Origin: a virus
Length of the DNA: 35,774 nt
Direction: 5' to 3' (one strand)
IMG/VR virus record: IMGVR_UViG_3300042563_002110
Location: 1-35,774 of that record
This document shows positions 13,917 to 21,702 of this stretch, one piece after another (within the stretch, counting starts at the first letter, position 1; the number at the start of each line of letters is the position of its first letter). A program made the translations under genes and the position numbers. A model generated the notes under the pieces. The model did no database searches. It worked only from the letters and a program-made list of their open reading frames with translations, and had not been told where the DNA came from.

Positions 13917-14218
13917 GTCATTAAATTTTGAATTATATATGCTAATTTATATCCTGCGAATGCTCCTAGTGCTGAAGGTATTGGGAATACTATTAATTTA
14001 CCCAGCGAAGTTACATATTTCGGTCGGTTGACGATTCTACCCATGAAGTAGTAGTAGGAGATATACCCCGCGAGAACCATTATGTCGGTTCTGGTGGATA
14101 TAAACACCACAATGGTGGCTCCTAGGAAGCCAAAGATGAAATTATCCCTGATTCCTTCGATAATCTCAGCATTTGTGGCTTCATTCCATTCTTTTACTAT
14201 CTTTTTAAACCTTCTCAT
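13913..14218 (-). CDS. Small integral membrane protein
   Basis: 101 residues. A basic N-terminus (MRRFKKIVKEW) precedes two or three hydrophobic segments at about residues 28-60 (FIFGFLGATIVVFIS, IMVLAGYISYYYF) and 75-95 (LIVFPIPSALGAFAGYKLAYII). No family recognised. It is coupled by ATGA to the membrane protein upstream, and the pair may form a complex in the inner membrane. Confidence 0.65.
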   Translation of the reverse strand: MRRFKKIVKEWNEATNAEIIEGIRDNFIFGFLGATIVVFISTRTDIMVLAGYISYYYFMGRIVNRPKYVTSLGKLIVFPIPSALGAFAGYKLAYIIQNLMT

Positions 14219-14562
14219 TTATAAAATAGTTGAATTAATACGATTGTGAATCCAAGACCCAGGCAAATGCCATTCTTTATGTTTAAGGGCTCTTTAAACA
14301 GGTATATGGACATCAAGGTGAATACAATTACTCCCACGCCAAATCCAATCAACCTGGACGGCCAGATCTGACCATCAAACGCCTCAATGAAATAGTTAAC
14401 CGACTTTATATATAACCAGCCAAGCGGAACGCTCGCTAAGATAACCCACCAATAGTACTTCTCATACCAACCATACTTATACGACCCCTGCAACTGCATG
14501 AAGGTACCAATCTGTCCCAATAACCCGAATAATATCCCGAGCAATATCTTTTGTAAATGCAT
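14215..14562 (-). CDS. Four-helix membrane protein resembling small drug-transporter fold
   Basis: 115 residues, four hydrophobic segments: LLGILFGLLGQIGTFM, WWVILASVPLGWLYI, LIGFGVGVIVFTLMSIYLF and ICLGLGFTIVLIQLF. The last two, with FKEPLNIKNGICLGLGF between them, recall the SMR/DMT half-transporter pattern, but the catalytic Glu of EmrE-type proteins is not evident. Function open; possibly a permease or a membrane factor affecting the host envelope. It is transcribed with the gene at 13913. Confidence 0.6.
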   Translation of the reverse strand: MHLQKILLGILFGLLGQIGTFMQLQGSYKYGWYEKYYWWVILASVPLGWLYIKSVNYFIEAFDGQIWPSRLIGFGVGVIVFTLMSIYLFKEPLNIKNGICLGLGFTIVLIQLFYK

Positions 14563-14587
14563 AAACTAATATAAGGAAATAATGTTG

Positions 14588-14623
14588 TAAAAAAAAATAA
14601 CCCCACATTTTTGTGAGGTTATT
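14588..14623 (-). terminator. Rho-independent terminator (minus strand)
   Basis: A 12-bp stem (14596-14607 with 14612-14623) with a 4-base loop and a long T-run on the minus strand. It begins at the stop of the gene at 14619. Confidence 0.9.
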
Positions 14624-14876
14624 CCATATCTAGTATGTTTAGTTCATATTGGACATCGAGAATCTCCAGATATCCCATCTCCCTGAGGGCGTTGTATACC
14701 CGGTTTCGGTCGGCTCGCCTCTTTCCGGTGATAACATGGGTCATTTCAATTTGTCTTTCCAAGTCCGCAGCATCGTAGTGAGCCATAACCGTCTTTAAAT
14801 GGATATCGTTCTCACCCATCTCGCTAATGCTCTGGGCTATCTTCTTGTATTGATCCTCGGAAATTATATACTTCAT
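14619..14876 (-). CDS. Tagged small protein 1 (MKYIISEDQYKK N-terminus)
   Basis: 85 residues. The first 19, MKYIISEDQYKKIAQSISE, match the N-terminal segment shared by four other proteins here and end in an [LI]-x-E site (ISE, 17-19). The remainder contains RQIEMTHVITGKRRADRNRVYNALREMGYLEIL, probably helical and basic in the middle. No family recognised for the body. It is a single-gene unit with an ATATTTAT box 4 nt before the ATG, a terminator just upstream, and its own terminator. I infer a virion-associated or late protein whose tag is removed. Confidence 0.75.
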   Translation of the reverse strand: MKYIISEDQYKKIAQSISEMGENDIHLKTVMAHYDAADLERQIEMTHVITGKRRADRNRVYNALREMGYLEILDVQYELNILDME

Positions 14877-14880
14877 GTTT

Positions 14881-14888
14881 ATAAATAT
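14881..14888 (-). promoter_or_regulatory. ATATTTAT box before tagged protein 1
   Basis: Minus strand ATATTTAT-AAAC-ATG. It sits between the terminator of the helicase gene (14899-14924) and the start codon, so transcription for this gene must begin in these few bases or by read-through. Confidence 0.65.
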
Positions 14889-14898
14889 CCGCTCAATG

Positions 14899-14924
14899 TA
14901 AAAACCCCCGACTTTCGCCGAGGG
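14899..14924 (-). terminator. Rho-independent terminator of the helicase gene
   Basis: An 8-bp stem (14905-14912 with 14917-14924) with a GAAA loop and a T-run on the minus strand. Confidence 0.85.
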
Positions 14925-14951
14925 TCAAGGATTGCTCATCAAAACAAAACC

Positions 14952-17900
14952 TTATTTCTTTTTTAATTCACTACTTAATTTCCACATCATATGTCTTGAC
15001 ATACCTGTTTTTTCTCTCACCTCATCTTGTGTTATTCCACTTTTAAGTAATTTTTTTGCGTAATCAATTTCTTTTTTTGAATACTTATCTTTATTGTTTA
15101 TTCCACCATTACCTAACCAATCACCCCAACTTACCCATTCATTTGTTGATTGATAATATTGTTGTGGTGCCGCAGGAATATTAGAAGGTCTTTTATTTGA
15201 TGAAGAATACTCTCTCCATTCCGCCGCAGTTTTTAGCCCAACTAAATGTATAACCTTTCTTGCTTTTTTATATGGTAAGAAAGATTTATTCTTATCAGCA
15301 ATCACACCCGTTCCTAAAAACACACCCCAACTTTCCCAACCATCATTCTTATAAATTAATTGTGGGTTAGATGGAATACCATCAGGTCTATTAGTTTTAC
15401 TCCATACTCCCCATTCTTTTAATGATTTAAGTTTTAATTTTAATATAATTTTATGTGCCTCTTTGTATGAAACATATGGAACTTTTTCTTTAGTACCTAA
15501 AAACTTATACCAACTAACCCATTCTTTATATATGTTTTGTGGACAAGCGGGAATGTTATCAGGTTTTTTATTTTTCTTCCAATAGTCATTCCATTCACTA
15601 TTACTTTTAATATTCAATGGTTTAATATATTTAACAAGTTCATTATAATCCATATAACCAATCCAACCTTTTTTTGTACCCAACCAATCGTACATTGAAA
15701 TATATTCCTCTCCATAAACACTTTTAGGGTTTGCTGGAATATCAAATGGTCTTTCTCCTGACGATGAAAATCTTTGCCATTCATCTTGGTTTTTTAAATT
15801 CAAGGACCACACATATTTACGAGCCACATCAAATGGTTTATATTCTCCTTTCCAACCAGGTTTAGTGCCAAGAAAATCTCCCCAACTTAACCAATCGTTT
15901 TGATATACTCTATAAGCATTTGAAGGTATAAAATTTGGTTTATTTCCTGAGACACAATATTCTTCATATTCAATTAAGGTTTTTATTCCCAATCCCCTTA
16001 CATATTCTCTTGCCTCTTCAAAAGGTAAAAAATGTGAATAGTCACTTGCACTTCCAATCTCATTAGTGGTTAAATCATTATAGATATTATCCCAATAATT
16101 TCTATAAGCCGCATTCATATTAACCTCTCTATCAATATCAGATGTTATTCTTCTTCTTTGAATTGAACCAAGTATAACTTCACCTTCTTCTAATATTGTA
16201 TTTCTACCGATGTTATGTGAGTTCTCACCCAATATAAAATTATTAGCGACACGCAACATTGATGGTATAAATGTTTCACTTGGATCAATAGGAATATAAA
16301 CAGATAATTCTTTATCATCAACGGGTCTTTGTCCTCTACCGATAAATTGTGTTGCAGTGATTTCACTACCCATATCATATGTCGGTACAAGAGCATCAAT
16401 GTTAGGAGCGTCAATACCAGTCACCAACCAAGGACTACCAACCATAATACCTTTCTCTAATAAATTAAATCTTTTTGTTTCATCTAACCCATCTTGTCTC
16501 AAACCTCTAACAACAACATAGTCATTAGGTATAATACCATGTTCAATAAGTTTATTGATTAAAATAATTGCGTTCTCTGTATCAACAATTAAACTGGTGA
16601 CTAATAAAGGATGTGTTTTATCTTCTTCTTTAATTGATTTTACTAAACAAACTATCGCTCTTAACATTCTACCTCTAACAGCAGCACTTGTCTCATCACC
16701 AAATACACTTTCAATAATACCATTCACACCAATCTGTCTCATTAGTTGATGATTTTCAGAAACCTCAATAGTTTTAAAATGTATCGGACAACTTCTTCCT
16801 TCGGTAATCGTTTCTGATGGTGTAATTTCAATCGCAACCACACCAAAATGTTCTACATCATCATTATAAATTCTATCTTCATTTTTATCCGTTCCTCTTT
16901 GTCTTTCAGTTGCGGTAAATGATACTTGATATTCAGCAATAGGATTTAAAATAGCATCAGTTTTACTTGAACTGATGTGTCCACAAAACTCTTGTTCCTC
17001 ATCAATAAACGCAAATGGTTTTTTTGTGTATCTTACTTGATTGGCAATAGTTCTAAATGTATCATTAAACTCACCAGCACTTTTATTATTTACATAAAAC
17101 GCCGTTCTTTGTTTAGACAATAACGCTTCTTTAATAATATCTTTTAACTTTCCATCGGTAGCAGAATAGTTTTCAATACCAAAACTCGCTTGTCCTTTAA
17201 CATATTTCTTTTCAGAACAAACAACATATCTATTCATTGTTCCTTGATAGATTGTTCCGTCAGAATATTCTGCGTGTTTAACTGATAATTGTTTTGTTGC
17301 GGGTATGTTGTGGCAATAATAAACTATGATTTTATTTTTCTTTGCTTTATCAAATTTATATACACCTCTAAATTCTAAAAATCCTTTACCATATCCACAA
17401 GGAATGATTGCTCTTACTTTCTTATGTTTATTTAATACCTCGTTGATTTGTTCGGTAACCACACCTTGACTACCCATCACACTCATATCACCTAAATCCT
17501 GTCCATCAACTTCACCTATAACTAATTGATTTGCTTTAATGAACGCTTCATTCCATTTTTGTTTTATTGTTTCTAACCACGTTTCCGATGGACCTTCATA
17601 AAACTCTGTTCCAATCTCTCTACTTACTTTATTGTGTCTTAAATTCCAACCAATTTCAACCATATCATCCTTGAAGAAATAGTCCATTTTTTTCACTATT
17701 TCAATCGCCTGTTCTTGTGTTGTTCCTTTCTTTATGTATTTTCTATCAGCTTCATAACCCCATAACGCTAATTGATGAAATTGTCTTCCTCTTGTTGGTG
17801 AAGCTTCACCCATTGCAGTATTAACATCGTATTTAGTTATACCCGATTTACCAATAAAGGTTTTTGATTTCTTTGCGTCGGGGATAATATATTGCCAAGC

Positions 17901-17966
17901 ATAGGTGTTAGTAAAATATTGTTCCTTTGCTGTATCAAATCCTAAACCATCAACTAAATAATCCAT
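14952..17966 (-). CDS. SF2 helicase fused to five integrase-type repeats and an HTH
   Basis: 1004 residues from the ATG at 17966; the upstream TTG at 17985-17987 lies inside the promoter. The N-terminal 640 residues hold a divergent SF2 helicase: Walker A-like IPCGYGKGF (about 188-196), DEEQ (322-325), SFTATE (349-354), TGIDAPNID (516-524) and QFIGRGQRP (540-548). Five repeats of about 55-60 residues follow (from 646, 710, 772, 832 and 897), each with AR/K-xx-LxLK-xxEW, a (K/R)PxxIPxxPxxxY segment and an SWxxFLGT-type end, like the phage-integrase repeat (INT_rpt). A helix-turn-helix (GITQDEVREKTGMSRHMMWKL) closes the protein. It probably remodels DNA at repeat-bound sites. Confidence 0.8.
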   Translation of the reverse strand: MDYLVDGLGFDTAKEQYFTNTYAWQYIIPDAKKSKTFIGKSGITKYDVNTAMGEASPTRGRQFHQLALWGYEADRKYIKKGTTQEQAIEIVKKMDYFFKDDMVEIGWNLRHNKVSREIGTEFYEGPSETWLETIKQKWNEAFIKANQLVIGEVDGQDLGDMSVMGSQGVVTEQINEVLNKHKKVRAIIPCGYGKGFLEFRGVYKFDKAKKNKIIVYYCHNIPATKQLSVKHAEYSDGTIYQGTMNRYVVCSEKKYVKGQASFGIENYSATDGKLKDIIKEALLSKQRTAFYVNNKSAGEFNDTFRTIANQVRYTKKPFAFIDEEQEFCGHISSSKTDAILNPIAEYQVSFTATERQRGTDKNEDRIYNDDVEHFGVVAIEITPSETITEGRSCPIHFKTIEVSENHQLMRQIGVNGIIESVFGDETSAAVRGRMLRAIVCLVKSIKEEDKTHPLLVTSLIVDTENAIILINKLIEHGIIPNDYVVVRGLRQDGLDETKRFNLLEKGIMVGSPWLVTGIDAPNIDALVPTYDMGSEITATQFIGRGQRPVDDKELSVYIPIDPSETFIPSMLRVANNFILGENSHNIGRNTILEEGEVILGSIQRRRITSDIDREVNMNAAYRNYWDNIYNDLTTNEIGSASDYSHFLPFEEAREYVRGLGIKTLIEYEEYCVSGNKPNFIPSNAYRVYQNDWLSWGDFLGTKPGWKGEYKPFDVARKYVWSLNLKNQDEWQRFSSSGERPFDIPANPKSVYGEEYISMYDWLGTKKGWIGYMDYNELVKYIKPLNIKSNSEWNDYWKKNKKPDNIPACPQNIYKEWVSWYKFLGTKEKVPYVSYKEAHKIILKLKLKSLKEWGVWSKTNRPDGIPSNPQLIYKNDGWESWGVFLGTGVIADKNKSFLPYKKARKVIHLVGLKTAAEWREYSSSNKRPSNIPAAPQQYYQSTNEWVSWGDWLGNGGINNKDKYSKKEIDYAKKLLKSGITQDEVREKTGMSRHMMWKLSSELKKK

Positions 17967-17984
17967 TTTGTTTAATTTAAAACA

Positions 17985-18015
17985 CAAAACTAAAAAATAT
18001 TCTTGATTTCACAAA
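17985..18015 (-). promoter_or_regulatory. Bacteroidota-type promoter of the helicase gene
   Basis: On the minus strand TTTG (18012-18015), 19 bases, TAGTTTTG (17985-17992), an excellent match. The spacer contains AAATCAAGAATATT, similar to the 7179-7194 region on the other strand. Confidence 0.75.
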
Positions 18016-18056
18016 AATATTTTTAAATAAAGCACAATTAATTGATTATGAAACTA

Positions 18057-18260
18057 TTATGGTCTTTTAAATTTAACTTTGTGTAATAATACCATTGGAA
18101 CCACAGCCCAGGCGATACATGCACATGGAAAAATACACGCCATAACATCCAGCAATGAAAACTCATCATCCTGATATTTTCTATCTGGTGGGGTTTTAAT
18201 AATCAAATAAACACCGGCGATGGTTGTTAGCAACCAATAGATTAAAAATAGCGTTTTCAT
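18057..18260 (-). CDS. Small membrane protein
   Basis: 67 residues with two hydrophobic segments, LFLIYWLLTTIAGVYLII (3-20) and VMACIFPCACIAWAVVPMVLL (39-59), separated by a short charged loop. No family recognised. It follows the epimerase gene after one base, so it is probably co-translated with it. Confidence 0.65.
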   Translation of the reverse strand: MKTLFLIYWLLTTIAGVYLIIKTPPDRKYQDDEFSLLDVMACIFPCACIAWAVVPMVLLHKVKFKRP

Positions 18261-18261
18261 A

Positions 18262-19077
18262 TTATCTTTTATTTTTTAGGTTAAAAATATAATCTTTAAG
18301 ACCGTCTTCTAAATTCCATTTAGATTCCCAACCAAACATCCATTTATGTGATTTACTTTCAGTATGGAACTGATATCCATTAGGAATATCTTTTTCATCA
18401 TGATATGTGTATTGTATGTTTAAATTATCTAGCACATCTTCAAAAGTTCTTGAAATACCGCTACCAACTTCATACCAATCACCAGAATTTTCTTCATAAT
18501 TTTCCATAGCAAATATGTTGGCATTTATAATATCTTTTATGTAAACAAAATCTCGTTTAGGTTTAAGTGGAAATAATTTAATATCCAAACCTTCTTTTTG
18601 TTTTTGTAACATTTGATATGCAACTGACGCCATCTTTCCTTTATTATGTTCTAGTGGACCATACACATTAAAATAGCGTAAAGCAATTCCACCATTTTTA
18701 ATTACTAATTGTTCCGCAACATACTTACTCCAACCATATAGGTTAGAAGGATGTACACCATTGGTTCCGTAATTAGCTGCGGATGATGAATAAATAAGTT
18801 TACTATCCATATCATTTGCCCATTCAGATAAACAACGAGTAAATTCATAGTTTCTGGTCATCATGTAATTAACATCTGTTTCCAACGTATTGGAACAAGC
18901 ACCTACGTGAAATATAACATCGGGAATAAAATCTTTTAATAAATGAAATATTTCATCATGCCATTTAGGTAAATTAAAATAATCTTCATTTATTTCTAAA
19001 ATTATATGGTTATTTATAAGTTCGTTTAATAGATTTTTACCAATAAAACCATTTGTCCCTGTTATTAAAATTCTCAT
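18262..19077 (-). CDS. NAD-dependent sugar epimerase, HldD/RfaD-like
   Basis: 271 residues from the ATG at 19077, which puts the Rossmann motif ITGTNGFIGKNL at the very start. Other motifs: HVGACSNTLETDVNYMM, IYSSSAANYG, NLYGWSKYVAEQ (the YxxxK catalytic pair), LRYFNVYGP, KGKMASVAYQM and KRDFVYIKDI. The ACSxTxExDxxYMM and KGKMASV segments are hallmarks of ADP-glycero-manno-heptose 6-epimerase, which makes the heptose of the lipopolysaccharide core. At 271 residues it is slightly short for the family (about 310). Probably alters host surface sugars. Confidence 0.85.
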   Translation of the reverse strand: MRILITGTNGFIGKNLLNELINNHIILEINEDYFNLPKWHDEIFHLLKDFIPDVIFHVGACSNTLETDVNYMMTRNYEFTRCLSEWANDMDSKLIYSSSAANYGTNGVHPSNLYGWSKYVAEQLVIKNGGIALRYFNVYGPLEHNKGKMASVAYQMLQKQKEGLDIKLFPLKPKRDFVYIKDIINANIFAMENYEENSGDWYEVGSGISRTFEDVLDNLNIQYTYHDEKDIPNGYQFHTESKSHKWMFGWESKWNLEDGLKDYIFNLKNKR

Positions 19078-19078
19078 A

Positions 19079-19186
19079 TTATTCTTCGAGGTCTCTGTGT
19101 ATTGGTAACTCTTTAACAACCCAATAGATTGCTGTTAATACACAACCTGCGACCGCTACTAATGCAATTGTTGAAATAATTTTCAT
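19079..19186 (-). CDS. Tiny single-pass membrane protein
   Basis: 35 residues: a hydrophobic span IISTIALVAVAGCVLTAIYWVV followed by a charged tail ending IHRDLEE. VAVAGC could also be a lipobox, though it is short. The epimerase ATG follows one base after its TAA, and an AT-rich leader precedes its start. Function unknown. Confidence 0.6.
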   Translation of the reverse strand: MKIISTIALVAVAGCVLTAIYWVVKELPIHRDLEE

Positions 19187-19190
19187 GTTA

Positions 19191-19400
19191 TTATCGATTT
19201 AATTGTCTGCCGGCAGCAGACGGGGTTTTTAAATAAAATTGATACTCCATATAGCAATCGGCATTGGGTTTGGATTGATTGGTGTACTTAAATCCATTAT
19301 ATCCCATTTTAACCACCGTGCAATAATCCCCAGAAAAAATAAAGCTCGAGCCAATCCCTAATCGACATCTATCCTTGAACCTATTCTTAATGAAGATCAT
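19191..19400 (-). CDS. Small protein, unknown function
   Basis: 69 residues, basic at the N-terminus (MIFIKNRFKDRCRLGIG), with three Cys and a beta-like middle (YCTVVKMGYNGFKYTN). No family recognised. Its ATG overlaps the TGA of the micro-gene upstream. Confidence 0.55.
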   Translation of the reverse strand: MIFIKNRFKDRCRLGIGSSFIFSGDYCTVVKMGYNGFKYTNQSKPNADCYMEYQFYLKTPSAAGRQLNR

Positions 19401-19483
19401 ATTTTACCTATTTGACATTTGTGACGGTTTTCCTCTGCAATTTTTAAGCCAAGCAGAAAATCCTTGAAAAATTGTTTTATCAT
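19397..19483 (-). CDS. 28-residue micro-gene, coupled at both ends
   Basis: MIKQFFKDFLLGLKIAEENR and then eight residues. Its ATG overlaps the upstream TGA and its TGA overlaps the downstream ATG, both as ATGA, so it fills the gap exactly. The peptide is amphipathic and basic. The fit of both ends supports translation, although an alternative frame starting MNYDK at the same place ends near the same position. Confidence 0.5.
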   Translation of the reverse strand: MIKQFFKDFLLGLKIAEENRHKCQIGKI

Positions 19484-19725
19484 AGTTCATCTTTTTTTCT
19501 TATTGGATTAATATAATTGTTTTTTACCCATTCTTCAATATTAGATAAAACAATATCAACCTGTCTATTAATTAAATCTCTATCACCATTGTAATCACCA
19601 TTGTCCCAGTTATCATAATCAGCCATTGATATGCCGATTCTTATACTGGTTTCTAGCGAAGTACTATCTCTGATCCCTTTTAAGTTTTTAAGAGTTACCT
19701 TTCTCGCTTCTTCTTTAGGTGTCAT
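19480..19725 (-). CDS. Small protein, unknown function
   Basis: 81 residues. It contains TLKNLKGIRDSTSLETSIRIGISM, an acidic NWDNGDYNGDRD turn, and a helical C-terminus. No family recognised. It starts 3 bases after the upstream stop, in the coupled run 19397-20355. Confidence 0.6.
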   Translation of the reverse strand: MTPKEEARKVTLKNLKGIRDSTSLETSIRIGISMADYDNWDNGDYNGDRDLINRQVDIVLSNIEEWVKNNYINPIRKKDEL

Positions 19726-19728
19726 AGG

Positions 19729-19926
19729 TTATTTGTTTTGGTTATAGGTTTGGTTGTAGTATTCTTCGGCTTCTATATTTGTTGCACCACCAATATAATT
19801 ACAGGACTTTGCCGCATCTATTATCTGCTCTTTTTCTTTTTCAAGTGCTTCTTGGAATACACCTGATGGTATTGTTTCACCACGGTCAATATATTGTTCT
19901 TTTAACCACTGTACTGCTGTTTTCAT
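19729..19926 (-). CDS. Small conserved-type phage protein (TAVQWLKEQ)
   Basis: 65 residues. The pattern MKTAVQWLKEQ at the start, then FQEALEKEKEQIIDAAKS, then AEEYYNQTY, is one I know from many Bacteroidota phages, where the opening is TAVEWL and the end AExYYxxTY. No function is established. Helical throughout. Confidence 0.7.
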   Translation of the reverse strand: MKTAVQWLKEQYIDRGETIPSGVFQEALEKEKEQIIDAAKSCNYIGGATNIEAEEYYNQTYNQNK

Positions 19927-19932
19927 TGGTTA

Positions 19933-20355
19933 TCATTTTAATTCCCACATCTCTCTAAATGCTTTATTACTGAAGCGCTGGCATTCAAACTCCTTTATAG
20001 TGAATAATCTATTCTCAGTATGAAAGCATGGCATGTCCGTTTCCATACTATATAACTTATAATTAATAGGGTCAATAGGATCACCCCAATGCTCCACATA
20101 TCTTTTATATTGAATAGCTAAGTTAGTTACTTCTTCAACTACCTGTCTGTCTATTTCTTCTTGTATCTTTTTTGATAATGGTTCTATCACCGCAGCATTA
20201 AAACGCTTATCAGTTTTTCTTTGTTCGATATATTTGATACTAAGAAAGATTGAATACCCAAACAATAATATACCTTGATAGCCGTTTCTTCTAGAAAACA
20301 AACAGTCCTTGGCTTTCTTAATACTAAAGTAAAATATCTTATTATTAATTTCCAT
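19933..20355 (-). CDS. Phage protein, unknown function
   Basis: 140 residues. The first 45 are basic and partly hydrophobic (GILLFGYSIFLSIKYIEQRK), followed by a helical segment (LSKKIQEEIDRQVVEEVTNLAIQYKRYVEHWG) and a C-terminal part with FHTENRLFTIKEFECQRFSNKAFREMW. No family recognised. A single membrane span is possible at 27-42. Confidence 0.6.
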   Translation of the reverse strand: MEINNKIFYFSIKKAKDCLFSRRNGYQGILLFGYSIFLSIKYIEQRKTDKRFNAAVIEPLSKKIQEEIDRQVVEEVTNLAIQYKRYVEHWGDPIDPINYKLYSMETDMPCFHTENRLFTIKEFECQRFSNKAFREMWELK

Positions 20356-20357
20356 AG

Positions 20358-21008
20358 TTATTTCTTTTGATAGTATTCAAATACTTCATCCAATTGCTTC
20401 ATATCTTTAATGATATAACGATATTTGTCACCTGGAATCCATCTCCTTATACCAGTTTCCTCAAACTCAGATGTGATATAATAATCACTATCTTGATAAA
20501 ATGGTTCTTGGTCCCAATCAGATGGAAGCATCTCTCTTGTTACGTTGATACGAAACGTTTTAGGTTCAAATGGAAACTCTTTAATGTAACCTCTACTTTT
20601 AATGCCTTCAACAGTACCACTGAAGTTGTCCCAATTGTTTCCGCTATCACCAGGTGTATCAGCACACCATACAATTGCATCTAGATACCATACACCTTGT
20701 TCATCTTTGAATACTGCGGAGTTTCTTTTGTTCTGATATAACATTTCACCATTACTTTGCTCAGTAACATCACACCATTCACTATCTTCACCAGTTAATG
20801 GCGCGATGGTTTGTTGTAAGCATAACTTCTTTACCGCAGAAGATAATGCTCCAGCAACATACGGCGCAGATCCACCGCTTTGCCCACTGTTACCAAACTT
20901 TTCACACAACGCCAATAGTTCATCCTTAAATTCCAATATAACAGCGTCTGGTGTGTTATCAGCTAGAATTTCTAATTCTTTTTCCGCGTGTGATTGTGTG
21001 TTAGTCAT
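20358..21008 (-). CDS. Conserved-type phage protein (GQSGGSAP family)
   Basis: 216 residues. I recognise the layout of a widespread phage family: EFKDELLALCEKFGNSGQSGGSAPYVAGAL (26-55), then PLTGEDSEWCDV, then YQNKRNSAVFKDEQGVWYLDAIVW, then IKEFPFEPKTFRINV, with a short C-terminal helix ending VFEYYQKK. These proteins occur in phages of many hosts and have no assigned activity to my knowledge. Preceded by a good promoter. Length fits the family. Confidence 0.75.
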   Translation of the reverse strand: MTNTQSHAEKELEILADNTPDAVILEFKDELLALCEKFGNSGQSGGSAPYVAGALSSAVKKLCLQQTIAPLTGEDSEWCDVTEQSNGEMLYQNKRNSAVFKDEQGVWYLDAIVWCADTPGDSGNNWDNFSGTVEGIKSRGYIKEFPFEPKTFRINVTREMLPSDWDQEPFYQDSDYYITSEFEETGIRRWIPGDKYRYIIKDMKQLDEVFEYYQKK

Positions 21009-21027
21009 AATATTTACTTTTTATATC

Positions 21028-21057
21028 ACAAAAATATACAAAATATTTTGAAATAAA
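21028..21057 (-). promoter_or_regulatory. Bacteroidota-type promoter with TTTATTTCAA element
   Basis: On the minus strand TTTATTTCAA (21048-21057), nine bases, TATATTTTTG from 21038 downwards. The same element and spacing occur in the left-arm promoters. Confidence 0.7.
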
Positions 21058-21078
21058 TTCAGTATAAGTACTGAATTT

Positions 21079-21363
21079 TTAATTCATATAAATAAATTCA
21101 GATTTTTTATTTTTTTTTCTATTTTGTTCGTTTTCTTCCCAATTTCTAATAACATCTTCAGCTTGTGATTGATAATTAAAAGGGTAAGCCCCAGATACCC
21201 ATATTTTATAGGGTAATGGGAAATAATTTGTACTAGCCCAAACTTTTCTTTGTGCTAAGTATTGTTTTTGTCCATTCAAATACCAAGTTTCTATTCGATA
21301 CTTTGGTTTTGCCTCTAATGTTACCACTCCCAATAACATTAAAAATATAATTAACTTTTTCAT
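21079..21363 (-). CDS. Small exported protein with signal peptide
   Basis: 94 residues. A classical signal peptide (MKKLIIFLMLLGVVTLEAKP, likely cleavage after LEA) precedes a mature part with aromatic strands (YRIETWYLNGQKQYLAQRKVW) and a basic tail. No family recognised. Its ATG overlaps the TGA of the small gene upstream. Confidence 0.7.
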   Translation of the reverse strand: MKKLIIFLMLLGVVTLEAKPKYRIETWYLNGQKQYLAQRKVWASTNYFPLPYKIWVSGAYPFNYQSQAEDVIRNWEENEQNRKKNKKSEFIYMN

Positions 21364-21488
21364 CTTTTTTGTTTTTTCATCATTGCGATATCCATCAGCA
21401 ACTGATCCATAAGTTTTATTCTATGAGAATAATTAATTGGATTAATTGGTTCTACCTTCGGTTTTTGTTTTTTTGTTTTGCTTTTCAT
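21360..21488 (-). CDS. Small very basic protein
   Basis: 42 residues: MKSKTKKQKPKVEPINPINY, then a helix IKLMDQLLMDIAMMKKQ. The TGA overlaps the ATG of the exported protein as ATGA, and no other frame competes. Function unknown; the charge would suit nucleic-acid or membrane binding. Confidence 0.55.
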   Translation of the reverse strand: MKSKTKKQKPKVEPINPINYSHRIKLMDQLLMDIAMMKKQKR

Positions 21489-21497
21489 ATAAAAGTA

Positions 21498-21665
21498 TTA
21501 ACGGATGTGAGCAACTGTATGGTTATCTTCTTGAATAATCTCAACTGAATGTGCAAACCCACGCAAAACTAAATGAGGTTGTGTTTTATTCCATTTTGTT
21601 TCGGTCGGAACAAAACATATAACGTCATCTACCTGTGTGCATTTTTTATCAAAGTGAATACTCAT
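21498..21665 (-). CDS. Small protein with PTETKWN...LRGFA motif
   Basis: 55 residues from the ATG at 21665, which avoids overlap with the methyltransferase; starts at 21719 or 21749 are alternatives. FVPTETKWNKTQPHLVLRGFAHSVEI resembles a small phage family in which PTExKWN is followed by (V)LRGFAxS. Function unknown. It sits just downstream of the methyltransferase. Confidence 0.6.
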   Translation of the reverse strand: MSIHFDKKCTQVDDVICFVPTETKWNKTQPHLVLRGFAHSVEIIQEDNHTVAHIR

Positions 21666-21702
21666 ACAATTACGTTGTTTAAAATAGTGAAAGAAAAATC
21701 TT

